DNA of 64,000 nucleotides from Holtiella tumoricola (lineage in GTDB: Bacteria > Bacillota > Clostridia > Lachnospirales > Cellulosilyticaceae). The stretch is taken from NCBI RefSeq assembly GCF_027857615.1, contig NZ_JAQIFT010000045.1, forward strand, positions 39,876 to 103,875, written 5' to 3'. The position numbers and the translations under genes were made by a program. Below the pieces are notes generated by a model that saw only the letters and a list, made by a program, of their open reading frames with translations, was not told the origin of the DNA and searched no databases. This document shows, one piece after another, positions 9,299-17,691 of this stretch (positions are counted from its first letter, which is position 1; the number at the start of each line of letters is the position of its first letter).

Positions 9299-9865
9299 CT
9301 ATAATTGCGATACTGTTTCACCGTAAGGTGCTTTAAACCAGTTTGTAATAACTTCTGCGCCTAATCCTGTATCTCCCTCATTTGCAGTAGCTTCCCACTG
9401 TTTATCTCTTAATCTAGGCATACAAGTAAATTGAGTTGTTTTTGATTGAAACTCTACTTTTTCAGCTTTTGTTTTAGCTGTTTCTTGTCCTAATTGACCT
9501 TTGCATTTAAAAAGCCATTTATAACGATACTTTCCGTCTGATTTAAGGCTTCTAAATCCGATTGCTATGTATGGTGCAATATCATTTGATGTTTTTACTA
9601 ATACACCTTTTGAATCAACTGTATGACCATGCCAATCAGCCATAACTTCTGTGGGTACATCTTTATTTTCAATAGTTAGATCAATCCCCTCTAATGATTC
9701 TACCGTATCTGTTAACACATCGTCAGAATAGTCACTAACAGTTGATGTTCTTGGATTTATGTCTGCACTCTTAATCCCCTTAACTGTTTTTACTGTTCCA
9801 TATGTTTCTGCATCTATGTCGGTCATAACTGCGTAAACTAAATTATCTAAACCTATTTGTGCCAT
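9299..9865 (-). CDS. Major tail (tube) protein, phi13 family
   Basis: This 188-residue protein starts with MAQIGLDNLVYAVMTD, the usual opening of phi13/TP901-type major tail proteins, behind AAAGAGGTAGATAG. It carries the family core of a beta sandwich with a long loop (TSTVSDYSDDVLTDTVESLEG) and the later strands VEFQSKTTQFTCMPR. It polymerises into hexameric rings around the tape measure. The gene lies between the tail terminator and the chaperone, as in HK97-like operons. The length is normal and the frame looks intact. Confidence 0.9.
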   Translation of the reverse strand: MAQIGLDNLVYAVMTDIDAETYGTVKTVKGIKSADINPRTSTVSDYSDDVLTDTVESLEGIDLTIENKDVPTEVMADWHGHTVDSKGVLVKTSNDIAPYIAIGFRSLKSDGKYRYKWLFKCKGQLGQETAKTKAEKVEFQSKTTQFTCMPRLRDKQWEATANEGDTGLGAEVITNWFKAPYGETVSQL

Positions 9866-9867
9866 TA

Positions 9868-10233
9868 CTATCTACCTCTTTCTTTAACTAATTTTTCTAA
9901 ATAAGAAAAGAGAATAGGTTTATGAATTATATTAATATCTCTCTCGTACATATCTGATCTGATACTAACTAACTCAAACCCATTCTCTTTCATAAGTTGT
10001 ATTACTTTTTCAATAATCCCATGAATACTCAACTCATAATCCGACCATATATCAATCTGTATTTCATGTTCTATGCACATATAATCATCATCTGAGTATT
10101 GAACTGGAATTCCAGGATGTAATAGGTAACTAATACTTTGTCTCGCATCTTCATCACGATTTATTTTCTTTACCTTGCACCCTAGTATTTTCTCATCTAA
10201 TGCTTTAGTAACTTTTGTATAGATATTTTCCAT
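9868..10233 (-). CDS. Tail terminator / minor tail-completion protein
   Basis: This 121-residue protein follows the gp10 homologue. ATG at 10,233 is chosen because AAGGGGTGTAAT precedes it and overlaps the previous stop; the upstream in-frame start at 10,248 would lie inside that gene. The pattern, an N-terminal helix (YTKVTKALDEKI), beta strands with IEHEIQIDIWS, then a long helix (IHGIIEKVIQLMKENG) and a final strand pair, matches tail-terminator proteins that stop tube elongation and join the tail to the head. The position between gp10 and the tube protein is diagnostic. The assignment rests on order and fold pattern. Confidence 0.7.
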   Translation of the reverse strand: MENIYTKVTKALDEKILGCKVKKINRDEDARQSISYLLHPGIPVQYSDDDYMCIEHEIQIDIWSDYELSIHGIIEKVIQLMKENGFELVSIRSDMYERDINIIHKPILFSYLEKLVKERGR

Positions 10234-10234
10234 A

Positions 10235-10636
10235 TTACACCCCTTCACTTAAATCTTTAAGAACATTTGACATCTCTTCTTTGATAATTTTTAATGCTTT
10301 TTCTTTTTCTTCTCTCCATGCAGGTCTCATAAATGGTGTAGCTACATGCTTTGATGTACCATTTTCAATATACCATCCCCAAATAGCTTCTCTGTCTACA
10401 TCACCTATCCATACGAATTTAACATTTTTTCTAGTCTTAACCTTACTTACTTTTAAGCTATCTCTTAATCTTCCTGATCGATCATCAAATACATCTGTGT
10501 TTTTCATATTTTGAAGTATAGGTTCTGCACCTTTTTCAAGCGCCTTATTTATCGCCTTAGTACCTTTTTGTCCTAACTCATTAAGTTTTTCCATTAATTC
10601 ATCCATGCCTATTAAATCTAATTCACAACTAGCCAT
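10235..10636 (-). CDS. HK97 gp10-like tail/neck morphogenesis protein
   Basis: This 133-residue protein uses the ATG at 10,636, preceded by AGAAGGTGATT and sharing TAATG with the upstream stop. An N-terminal helix (MDELMEKLNELGQKGTKAINK) leads to the family signature R-S-G-R-L-R-D-S-L, then a WYIENGTSKHVATPFMRPAW motif. Both are hallmarks of the HK97 gp10 family of head-tail joining proteins. The length is normal. The gene is translationally coupled to its neighbours. Confidence 0.92.
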   Translation of the reverse strand: MASCELDLIGMDELMEKLNELGQKGTKAINKALEKGAEPILQNMKNTDVFDDRSGRLRDSLKVSKVKTRKNVKFVWIGDVDREAIWGWYIENGTSKHVATPFMRPAWREEKEKALKIIKEEMSNVLKDLSEGV

Positions 10637-10953
10637 TAAATCACCTTCTCTAATGTAAGCCACATTTCCCTATGAGCAAAGTCAACGTCTTCAATGTAAC
10701 CAATACTATATAATTCCTCCCCGATTTGAATTCTCATGGACTCATTAATAATCCGGTTATATCGTATGTTTATTTTTACAGTTGCTTTATGTTCACCCGC
10801 TTGTGCTAAATATACTTGACTTCCTGACATTGGTTTGATATAAGCCCACAATCTACACATTTCTCCCCAATGCTTAACATATACACCCTCTTCGTCTTTG
10901 AACTCTTGATATTCTAATACTGTTATACGTCTATTTCTTTTACCTGTTTCCAT
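10636..10953 (-). CDS. Phage head closure (head-tail adaptor) protein
   Basis: This 105-residue beta-barrel protein of the SPP1 gp16/HK97 head-closure family begins METGKRNRRITVLEY. It has the conserved W-A-x-I-x-P (LWAYIKPMSG) and RYNRIINESMRI patterns seen in this family. It plugs the portal-adaptor channel after DNA packaging. It is the first gene after the capsid and is separated from it by a terminator-like hairpin. It overlaps the next gene by one base. Confidence 0.88.
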   Translation of the reverse strand: METGKRNRRITVLEYQEFKDEEGVYVKHWGEMCRLWAYIKPMSGSQVYLAQAGEHKATVKINIRYNRIINESMRIQIGEELYSIGYIEDVDFAHREMWLTLEKVI

Positions 10954-10964
10954 ATAAACACATC

Positions 10965-10995
10965 CTAAAATAAAGAGATGGCATTAAGCCACCTC
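10965..10995 (-). terminator. Terminator-like hairpin after the capsid gene
   Basis: On the minus strand GAGGTGGC pairs with GCCATCTC (one G-T pair) around a five-base loop, followed by TTTATTTT. It starts right after the capsid stop codon. It may reduce read-through into the neck genes or protect the capsid mRNA 3' end. Confidence 0.65.
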
Positions 10996-10999
10996 AATA

Positions 11000-12094
11000 T
11001 TAAAATTCAATCTTTTTAAGTGAACGAGTTGTTCCACCTTTTTTAACATCAAATCTTTCAAGAATAGAAATGTTTTCTGTATCGTTCTTTGGCTCTCTCC
11101 ATTTTTCAATAGTAATTGCTTTTCTATCAAAGAATTTTACAGCTTCACGCATATTTGCTGTGATGAAAACGTTTTTCCCTTCTGCTGTTGGTGCAAGAAT
11201 TTCTTTATCTACAACAACTAACTCTTTACCGTTGAAGAAGTATTTCCCACCCATTTCAGTTACAAGGTTAAGTGGTCTCTTTTGAGCATCTTGAAGATTT
11301 TTAAGATAAGCAAATCCATCTTCATTTGTAAGTAATACAAGACCATTTCTAACAGCTGGAACCATTTTATCCATTGTGTCTTGAATACCTTTGTAATCTG
11401 TTACATCTGTTACATCTGTAGCATTAGCTTTTACAATTGATACAATTTTTACATTTTCGTTCACTGTAGCAATCTCAGCAAAGTTCTCTTTAACTAATCC
11501 TTCAATTTCTACAGATGCATCGTCAACTGATTCTGCGGATAATACGTCCATTAAACCAACTTTTGCACATTTAAAAGCAATATCTGTTGATGCAAGTGTA
11601 CCCTCTACAATGTTTGTACCCTCTACAATTTGTGATAATGCGTTTTGGTTCATGTCTACAACTGGTTTTGTACCTTCCATCTTTGTTACTGGAATAACAT
11701 GACAATATTCTTTAAGGCTACCAAAACCTTTTTTGATTTTCTCAACTTCTTCAATAAATTGTTTTGGGAAAAGTGGTGCATTGTCTGCTGTAGTAATTAC
11801 TGCTCTTTCCTCATCTGTCATTTCTACACCCATAATTTTCTTTGTTAAAGCTCTCATTTCATTTACTGTACTCATTTCTACATTCCCTCTTTCTTCTTTT
11901 TGATTTTGTTGTTTTTGGTTTTCTAATTCTTTCATTTCTCTTTCTTCTTGCTTTTCTTGAATAGCTAACAATTCTTCAAGTCCTCTTACTTCTTCATCTA
12001 ATGCCTTTGCACTGTCTTTATCTCTGGCCTCTAACTTTGCTTGAAGTTCTGTCACCTTAGTTTCAATTTCTTGTCTTAATTCAAACGCTTTCAT
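11000..12094 (-). CDS. Major capsid protein, HK97 family
   Basis: This 364-residue protein starts behind AAGAGGTGATTAATTA. Residues 1-75 are a charged coiled coil (LEARDKDSAKALDEEVRGLEE), the delta/scaffolding domain that the prohead protease removes. A cleavage around residue 75-95, near the VEMSTVNEMRALTKK stretch, is plausible. The remainder is the HK97 fold, with the GSLKEYCHVIPVTK, LVLLTNEDGFAYLKNLQD and FDRKAITIEKW segments that recur in Firmicutes members. The preceding gene is the protease, the usual arrangement. The gene is framed by terminator-like hairpins on both sides. Confidence 0.95.
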   Translation of the reverse strand: MKAFELRQEIETKVTELQAKLEARDKDSAKALDEEVRGLEELLAIQEKQEEREMKELENQKQQNQKEERGNVEMSTVNEMRALTKKIMGVEMTDEERAVITTADNAPLFPKQFIEEVEKIKKGFGSLKEYCHVIPVTKMEGTKPVVDMNQNALSQIVEGTNIVEGTLASTDIAFKCAKVGLMDVLSAESVDDASVEIEGLVKENFAEIATVNENVKIVSIVKANATDVTDVTDYKGIQDTMDKMVPAVRNGLVLLTNEDGFAYLKNLQDAQKRPLNLVTEMGGKYFFNGKELVVVDKEILAPTAEGKNVFITANMREAVKFFDRKAITIEKWREPKNDTENISILERFDVKKGGTTRSLKKIEF

Positions 12095-12126
12095 TAATTA
12101 ATCACCTCTTATAATTTTTTTTGTAT

Positions 12127-12152
12127 AAAAAAAAGAACTACTTCTGTAGTCC
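12127..12152 (-). terminator. Terminator-like hairpin at the end of the protease gene
   Basis: GGACTAC pairs with GTAGTTC around AGAA and is followed by eight T on the minus strand. The protease stop codon lies inside the 3' arm. It separates the protease from the capsid gene by more than 40 bases. Confidence 0.75.
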
Positions 12153-12773
12153 CATTCTCACTTTAATTTGATTTAAACTTTCTTGTAATACTTGTAATTC
12201 TCTTTCTTCCTGAACTTCTTTCTCATAGTCTTCTTTACATCTTTTGTAAATAGTTGTACTTGTGCTTTCGTATGCTGGATTAGTAACAACTGATACATCT
12301 GTAACCTTAGCAATCTTGTAAATGGTTCTAAAATCATAGCCTTTTGTACCATCATCCCAATCCCATTTCTGAGAATCCCTATCCGACCAGTCAATATTAA
12401 AGCAAAAACTACACTTGCCGATAATACCACTTTCCATATTAGCAATTAAGTCTCTAGCATACGATGTATTTGTAGGGATTGCATCGAAAAACAGACCTTT
12501 ATCGTCCACTGATAATTTTAAACTTCCTACTCCATCCTGTTTATTATTTCTTGCTAAAATCTTGTCCCTGTCGTGATTGAATAGTAACACCACATCACTA
12601 AAATCTGTGTTATCTAATGCACCTCTTGTGATTAACTCTCTGAATCCTAAATCTTCACTTACTGAATCAAATACCAATGCATATCCTTGTATGTGGGTTT
12701 GTTTGTTATCTCCATCCCCAATTTCTCTTACTTCAAAGTTGCAAAAATTTCTAAACTCTTTATCGTGTTTCAT
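12138..12773 (-). CDS. HK97-family prohead maturation protease
   Basis: This 211-residue serine protease (herpesvirus-assemblin/HK97 type) starts behind GGTAGGTGAG. The N-terminal half has the family opening (QGYALVFDSVSEDLGFRE). The catalytic histidine lies in VVLLFNHD and the serine in GIIGKCSFCF, followed by the Y-D-F-R-T-I-Y-K strand and the S-V-V-T-N-P-A-Y signature. The C-terminal 35 residues form a charged coiled coil, used to enter the prohead with the scaffold. It trims the capsid delta domain. Confidence 0.95.
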   Translation of the reverse strand: MKHDKEFRNFCNFEVREIGDGDNKQTHIQGYALVFDSVSEDLGFRELITRGALDNTDFSDVVLLFNHDRDKILARNNKQDGVGSLKLSVDDKGLFFDAIPTNTSYARDLIANMESGIIGKCSFCFNIDWSDRDSQKWDWDDGTKGYDFRTIYKIAKVTDVSVVTNPAYESTSTTIYKRCKEDYEKEVQEERELQVLQESLNQIKVRMGLQK

Positions 12774-12791
12774 TTTCTCACCTACCTTTCA

Positions 12792-13073
12792 TCATGTTGT
12801 AACAGTATAATTAGATAATTTATCTAGTATACCGTGTGCTATTTTATTCATATCTTTACTGTTAACAACTAGACTTCTGTTGTCGTACATATCTGATATG
12901 ATTAATAGTTGTAATAAATCAGCTAATCTCACGTAATTCTGCTCAACTTTATACCCTTCTCCAACTAATCCATCAATATAAATTTGTGATATTTCAATTA
13001 ATTGTAATATGAGATTGTCATCGTCATCGCCGTCTACTTTCGTATAATTCTTAGCCTGTTCAAGTGTCACCAT
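12792..13073 (-). CDS. Head-tail connector (gp6-like adaptor)
   Basis: This 93-residue protein starts at ATG 13,073 behind AGTAGGTGATACGG and overlaps the portal end by 14 bases. It has the classic helical pattern of gp6/gp15-type connectors: MVTLEQAKNYTKVDGDDDDNLI, then IEISQIYIDGLVG and a helical C-terminal half. It forms the ring under the portal. The placement is unusual: in most HK97-type operons the connector follows the capsid, but here it sits between portal and protease. No second connector copy is seen downstream of the capsid. Confidence 0.85.
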   Translation of the reverse strand: MVTLEQAKNYTKVDGDDDDNLILQLIEISQIYIDGLVGEGYKVEQNYVRLADLLQLLIISDMYDNRSLVVNSKDMNKIAHGILDKLSNYTVTT

Positions 13074-14304
13074 CCGTATCACCTACTCTCATTCCTCTTT
13101 GATAGCTAACTTTACCATCTAACAAATCTTTTAGTAATACCTGACCAGAAGGCAGTGTAACAATAGGATCTCCACCAAATTTAGGTACTCCTATAATTTC
13201 TCTCGCAAAATCTAAATCATATATCCCGTTTCTGACATATGTACTAATAACTTCTGCTTGCGTTTTAGCGTCCAACCTAAGCATAATCCCTTGATTTGCC
13301 CTAATTTTCATCCCTTGCTTTCTATCATTGGCACTTAATAATTTATAATCTAGTTCCTGCTCAATCTGTGTAATCTTGACCTGTAAGCAATCAGATAAGA
13401 ATTTAATGTTATCTTGTTCCTCACTCTTTGCATTATCTCTAACAATACCAAGTTTGCTAAGTGGTACTTGTAGAGTAGTAGCAATCTCTTCTTTGCTAAG
13501 TTTTCTAAGTTCGACGAACTGTGCATCTGCTAACGATAAATTTAATTGCGTTAAATTAAATCCACTTGGTATAGTGAAAATCTTACCAGTGCTTGAATAA
13601 ATCCTATTAAATTTTTCTTGTATTTTCTTTAATTCATTCTCGTCTTTGATGTCTGATACTAATTGCACTGCTAATTTGTTTGTTAATCCATTAGAAAATA
13701 GTTTGTTTAAGTAATCTTGACTTTTAATACTTGTGTCAAGTGTATTACCAGCAACATTTCTTACTGCCTTACCTTTAATACCATCTACTGTAAAATCCCT
13801 CAAAACAACCACGTCTTTATCAAACACGCTACCTATCTCATTATTAGCTGACTGCCAATCCCATAGTATTTTATTATTTTTAGTACCTTTAATTAATCCA
13901 GCATCGTCTATGGTGCAATTTGTTAACTTAACAGGATACAACCCAAGAACTTTACCTCTTGAATTCCTATTAATTAACAACCCACTAATGCCATAATGTA
14001 CTGATAATGTAATAAATGTCTTAAAACAGTCTACTGCACTCATGTATTCATTAGGTCTAAGAGCCAACATATCATAAAGATAATGATCATAAAGTATTGT
14101 TTCACCCTTTGTAGTATCTTGTTTTAGCTGAAATTTACATTTTGCTATACTTTCTGATATAATTTTTAAGCAACTAAAATATGTAGACTCTTTCATATTA
14201 TCTATATTTTCATAACCATTTTCTGCTGAATAAATACTAGGCCAATCATTTACACTAACCTCACGTTGTTCATCGTTTCTTTTAAGATGTCTATCTAAAA
14301 GCAT
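13060..14304 (-). CDS. Phage portal protein, HK97 family
   Basis: This 414-residue portal protein starts behind AAGGTAGGTGAGAAG. Landmarks are STYFSCLKIISESIAKCKF near residues 40-60, the YDMLALRPNEYMSAVDCFKT core, GISGLLINRNSRGKVLGLYPV, and EEIATTLQVPLSKLG in the second half. All are typical of the dodecameric HK97-type portal through which DNA is pumped. It follows TerL after a tiny membrane-protein gene. The length is normal and the frame intact. Confidence 0.95.
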   Translation of the reverse strand: MLLDRHLKRNDEQREVSVNDWPSIYSAENGYENIDNMKESTYFSCLKIISESIAKCKFQLKQDTTKGETILYDHYLYDMLALRPNEYMSAVDCFKTFITLSVHYGISGLLINRNSRGKVLGLYPVKLTNCTIDDAGLIKGTKNNKILWDWQSANNEIGSVFDKDVVVLRDFTVDGIKGKAVRNVAGNTLDTSIKSQDYLNKLFSNGLTNKLAVQLVSDIKDENELKKIQEKFNRIYSSTGKIFTIPSGFNLTQLNLSLADAQFVELRKLSKEEIATTLQVPLSKLGIVRDNAKSEEQDNIKFLSDCLQVKITQIEQELDYKLLSANDRKQGMKIRANQGIMLRLDAKTQAEVISTYVRNGIYDLDFAREIIGVPKFGGDPIVTLPSGQVLLKDLLDGKVSYQRGMRVGDTDGDT

Positions 14305-14326
14305 CTTCTCACCTACCTTTCTTTAT

Positions 14327-14527
14327 TTATTTTTTAATTGATAACGACAAATAAATACTTAACGCTATCAATAAAAATGCTACGCTATACATTCCAAAAA
14401 TCACATTAACCATAAAATTCGTTGCTATTAGAATGACTGTTCCCATTAAAAAAAGACTATCCAATGCAATACTCTTACAAAAAATAGCCTTCTTTAATCT
14501 ATTAATTTTTTCTTTAATTGTTTTCAC
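14327..14527 (-). CDS. Small two-helix membrane protein between TerL and portal
   Basis: This 66-residue protein uses a GTG start at 14,527 preceded by AGAAGAGGTGAG; an upstream in-frame ATG at 14,578 lies inside the terminase gene and has no ribosome binding site. It begins with a basic segment (MKTIKEKINRLKKAIFCK) and then has two hydrophobic helices at about 27-64, ending in lysines. I do not recognise a family. Such tiny membrane proteins in packaging regions are common in Clostridia phages and their function is unknown. Holin activity is conceivable but unsupported. Confidence 0.6.
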   Translation of the reverse strand: MKTIKEKINRLKKAIFCKSIALDSLFLMGTVILIATNFMVNVIFGMYSVAFLLIALSIYLSLSIKK

Positions 14528-14540
14528 TTTCTCACCTCTT

Positions 14541-16235
14541 CTACCAGTCCATAGCTTCAAGTGCCGAAATCGGATCATATATGCCTTCCTCCTCTATGTA
14601 CAATTGATGCATACAAAATATTGTGGTGGCACACATATCAATTCTGCGTTTGTTCTTATGAGCTTTTTGTTTGTCAATCATAACATGTCCAGCTTTACCC
14701 CCACTCCCCAACGTTGCATTACTAACGCACCAAGTTAACAGTTCATTCTTCTCATATCTTAATTTTTGATTGTATACCACTTCTTTTAGTCCTTGCGTTG
14801 GAACAGTTAGCTCTGAATAGTTTTGATTAAGTGGTAAAACATCAAAATCTTTTGCTAAACTTTCTAACATCAGCATAAAGTTAAATCTATCTGCTACTAT
14901 TATTTTTATTTTACAATTATAACGATCCTCAATACTTCGGATATAGTCTTCAATAGGCGTTTGCTGTATTGTATTAAACCCTTTTTGTATAGTGCAATAA
15001 CCACGCCTTTCCATGTCATAGTAGTCAATCTTTTCCCTACGTTCTTTCAAATTTCCATCTGGTAAAAATGCATGAGCTTTAGTATAGTACATATCATCTT
15101 CTTTACACATGATACTAACAGATGTTAAATCTAGTGCTATACTACCATCTAGTGCAACAACTACCTCTTTCCCATTAAAATTAACCTTATCAACCTCACA
15201 TTTTTTCCAAAGCTTGATATCAATATATGCCTCATCTTTGCTTTCTTGGACAAATACATTCATCGCTTTAGTTAAATACTCTCCAACTTCGCTAGGTTTT
15301 TCAAGTGCCGTTGCTCTGTCTTCTCTAATGGTATCATAGTTTTCTTCTATTCTAAGTGGATTTGCTTGATATATTCCTATATCATTCCATAAGTTTTCCT
15401 CATACGCATAATAAATTAATGCGAAGTGCCTTTCATTTGTAATAACTCCATTTAAAACCTTTCTTGAGTAATCTAAATCTTCTTCCATGATTGATCCATT
15501 AATCTCATATGCAGTTGTGGTCTTAAATATCAAGTTATTTAATACGTTCTTTTGCCCTGATTTCATAGCATTATAGTTTTCATTATCAGTAAAGTTACCT
15601 CTTTCATCTGCTACGAAAGCACTCGGACGAATGCTATTATTTTTACCTGATTCACTTACTCTTGGTTCAAAAAAACTATTAGTAATATTGCAAGTTATTC
15701 TTCCAACTTTATTTTTAGATACCTCAAACTTATTTTTTATTAGAGGGCTTGCATTAATGATTTGATGCATAATCTTCTTAATCTCAGATGCGAGTTCTTT
15801 TGTTAAACAAATACTATAAAACTCACTAAAATCTTGTTCTGTAAGCAATAGTAATAGAAATACTATCCCTATTAAGGCTGTTTTCGCATTCTTGCGGGCA
15901 ATAAATAAAGTATTATCATTATATCTAAATTTATAAGATTTATCTTTAAATCTCCACCCAAAGACGTTTGTAATAAAAAAACACTGAAAATCTGCTAGGT
16001 TTTCTAACACTTGCTTGCCCTCTACAAATCCTGTTGCAAAATTAAATAGTTCTAATAACTCATTTATGTACTCTAATTCATCTTCGTCAAAATAATATGG
16101 AAAATCTTCTTCATATTGTCTATTACGATAATCATTTAAGAATATCTCACACTGCTTTTGTACTTCCCAGGTTGTAATCTCTTTATTATTTATTACATTT
16201 TCAGCATATCGAATTGATCTATCTAACAATATCAT
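14541..16235 (-). CDS. terL: Terminase large subunit
   Basis: This 564-residue packaging motor overlaps the TerS stop by four bases (ATGA). It has an N-terminal ATPase with a Walker A-like IARKNAKTALIG, a Walker B-like SAFVADERGNF and a coupling segment (IFKTTTAYEIN). The C-terminal RNase H-like nuclease carries aspartates in VVALDGSIALDLTSV and IKIIVADRFNF. It cuts and translocates phage DNA into the prohead. Together with the P27-type small subunit and adjacent HNH gene this suggests cos-type packaging, a family-based inference. Confidence 0.95.
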   Translation of the reverse strand: MILLDRSIRYAENVINNKEITTWEVQKQCEIFLNDYRNRQYEEDFPYYFDEDELEYINELLELFNFATGFVEGKQVLENLADFQCFFITNVFGWRFKDKSYKFRYNDNTLFIARKNAKTALIGIVFLLLLLTEQDFSEFYSICLTKELASEIKKIMHQIINASPLIKNKFEVSKNKVGRITCNITNSFFEPRVSESGKNNSIRPSAFVADERGNFTDNENYNAMKSGQKNVLNNLIFKTTTAYEINGSIMEEDLDYSRKVLNGVITNERHFALIYYAYEENLWNDIGIYQANPLRIEENYDTIREDRATALEKPSEVGEYLTKAMNVFVQESKDEAYIDIKLWKKCEVDKVNFNGKEVVVALDGSIALDLTSVSIMCKEDDMYYTKAHAFLPDGNLKERREKIDYYDMERRGYCTIQKGFNTIQQTPIEDYIRSIEDRYNCKIKIIVADRFNFMLMLESLAKDFDVLPLNQNYSELTVPTQGLKEVVYNQKLRYEKNELLTWCVSNATLGSGGKAGHVMIDKQKAHKNKRRIDMCATTIFCMHQLYIEEEGIYDPISALEAMDW

Positions 16236-16735
16236 CCTACATCACTTCGATTCAGCTTCTTATCTCTTAAGATTTTCAACAATGGATCTTCATTATTTTT
16301 CTTTGTATTTGCGTTAATTACACTTAACCTAGCTCTTGCACTAGGACTTAGCCCTAATTCCATACAACATTTATTGAAAATCGCATTATAATCTTTATAG
16401 ATAGTAGATGCAGGATTGCGTTGTAAACTTCCATCTGATTTCTCGATTACTAATCCATGTTTTTTAATAAGTTTGTTAGCTTCTTGCATCTTCACAATTG
16501 AATCCACTGTCGCTTCTAACATAGTCACATCTAAATTATTCAATATTCCACTTGCTCTAAGTTCCTCAACCAAAAACGTATATAAGGATTTCTCTTTATT
16601 TGAAAGGTGCTTAGGTGGTTCATATACCAGATCACTATTGCCTTTCAACTTTTCTTCTTCAACTTTTCGTTTTTCAACTTCTTCTTTTCCTATTTTACCA
16701 GTTGCTAACTCTGTTGGTTTGCTATGTCTAGCCAC
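16232..16735 (-). CDS. terS: Terminase small subunit, P27 family
   Basis: This 167-residue protein starts with GTG behind GAGAGGATGTGATG. A basic N-terminal stretch precedes the P27 core, LSNKEKSLYTFLVEELRASG, LDVTMLEATVDSIVKMQEANK and the C-terminal GLSPSARARLSV, which is the family hallmark. The protein recognises the packaging site and recruits TerL. It lies after a terminator that follows the HNH gene, so it may start its own transcript. The 155-base stretch between that gene and this one holds no other gene; a cos site could lie there, but none is provable here. Confidence 0.93.
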   Translation of the reverse strand: MARHSKPTELATGKIGKEEVEKRKVEEEKLKGNSDLVYEPPKHLSNKEKSLYTFLVEELRASGILNNLDVTMLEATVDSIVKMQEANKLIKKHGLVIEKSDGSLQRNPASTIYKDYNAIFNKCCMELGLSPSARARLSVINANTKKNNEDPLLKILRDKKLNRSDVG

Positions 16736-16865
16736 TTCATCACATCCTCTCTATAAATGATAACTATTATCTAAAACTTTCCATTTTGGCAATAATTTTA
16801 ACCGTGACTCCCTCTTGGGTTCCCATTATACTTCAAAAAGGTTTCACATCCTCCCCCACTTGTAA

Positions 16866-16897
16866 CAAAAAAGGCATAGACCTATTCATCTACACCT
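16866..16897 (-). terminator. Intrinsic terminator between HNH and TerS genes
   Basis: Minus-strand AGGTGTAGA pairs with TCTATGCCT (including G-T pairs) and is followed by six T. The HNH stop codon is inside the 5' arm. Confidence 0.7.
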
Positions 16898-17330
16898 CAT
16901 ACAATTCTTTGTATTTATTTACTATACTAATCAGCTTTTCTATCTTATCTTGAGTATAATCTGGATGTTGCTTGCTGTGGCAATCATGACAAAGAGGAAT
17001 CAGCAACTCTTCATTTAATCGTTCTTCCCATCCTACATCAGTCTTAATCTCATATATATGATGTGTAACATCGCAATTAACTAGAACACCTTCTTCTATT
17101 AAGCACATTGCACACAAATCATTATAGTTTCTTTTAACATGCTCAGTCATCCTAACCCATTCCCTGCTATGATAAAAAGAATCATACTTCTTATTGTCAT
17201 CTGACTTTCTAACATATCTATCATAGTGTTGTCGCCTTACCTGTTTAGCTTTCTCATAACCACCACATGTACACTCTTTTCCGTACTCATACTTCTTTCT
17301 GCAATATGGGCATATTTTATACATTGACAT
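16890..17330 (-). CDS. HNH endonuclease next to terminase
   Basis: This 146-residue protein has a zinc-binding start (CPYCRKKYEYGKECTCGG) and a C-terminal HNH core: CAMCLIEEG, then THHIYEI and IPLCHDCHSKQH. The two C-x-x-C knuckles and the HH and H residues are all present. HNH proteins placed just before TerS assist terminase in cutting the cos site in many HK97-type phages. A homing role cannot be excluded because GIY-YIG nucleases lie next to it. The start overlaps the upstream gene by 14 bases. Confidence 0.9.
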   Translation of the reverse strand: MSMYKICPYCRKKYEYGKECTCGGYEKAKQVRRQHYDRYVRKSDDNKKYDSFYHSREWVRMTEHVKRNYNDLCAMCLIEEGVLVNCDVTHHIYEIKTDVGWEERLNEELLIPLCHDCHSKQHPDYTQDKIEKLISIVNKYKELYEV

Positions 17331-17691
17331 TTGAGATCACCTCTAATAATTTTCTAGCTAAATCCTTATCTATCAATCTCATGTTATAAGCACATTTTGT
17401 TCTACTCATATTGAATACCTTATTGCAAATTGGTCTAAGCACAGAAGTAACTATATACTCAAGCACATAACGATTAATCAAAGTTTCTTCACATCTCATA
17501 ACCACATCGTAACCAATTGCATTTCTACTTTCATATTCATTCTGTAGCTTTTTATTTTTGTGAGTACCATTGCTTAAGTCTTTTTGATGTTGACCAAACC
17601 TAATTAAAGGCTCTTTACATGTAGAACCAACGTAAAGAACCTCATCTGTTTCTAAATCATAAATCTTATAAATTGTTGTCATACTACTCAT
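17317..17691 (-). CDS. Short GIY-YIG nuclease-like protein
   Basis: This roughly 124-residue protein probably starts at ATG 17,691, overlapping the preceding stop. The GIY-YIG region is TTIYKIYDLETDEVLYVGST followed by RFGQH, so the first motif is IYKIYD and the second YVGS, with the conserved arginine and histidine after them. A glutamate in RYVLEYIVT may be the metal ligand. The C-terminal third is a helical tail without a recognised DNA-binding module. It could be a homing nuclease or a phage recombination enzyme, and is catalytically plausible. Confidence 0.75.
   Translation of the reverse strand: MSSMTTIYKIYDLETDEVLYVGSTCKEPLIRFGQHQKDLSNGTHKNKKLQNEYESRNAIGYDVVMRCEETLINRYVLEYIVTSVLRPICNKVFNMSRTKCAYNMRLIDKDLARKLLEVISNVNV

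Noticed and set aside
12173..12445. Second minus-strand frame inside the protease gene
   Set aside because: The protease frame has all catalytic residues; this one has no ribosome binding site and no domain.
14327..14578. Longer start for the small membrane protein next to TerL
   Set aside because: The extension lies inside the terminase gene and only the GTG at 14,527 has a ribosome binding site.
16736..16889. A cos site between HNH and TerS genes
   Set aside because: The position fits but no diagnostic sequence is visible; packaging type cannot be fixed from this stretch.
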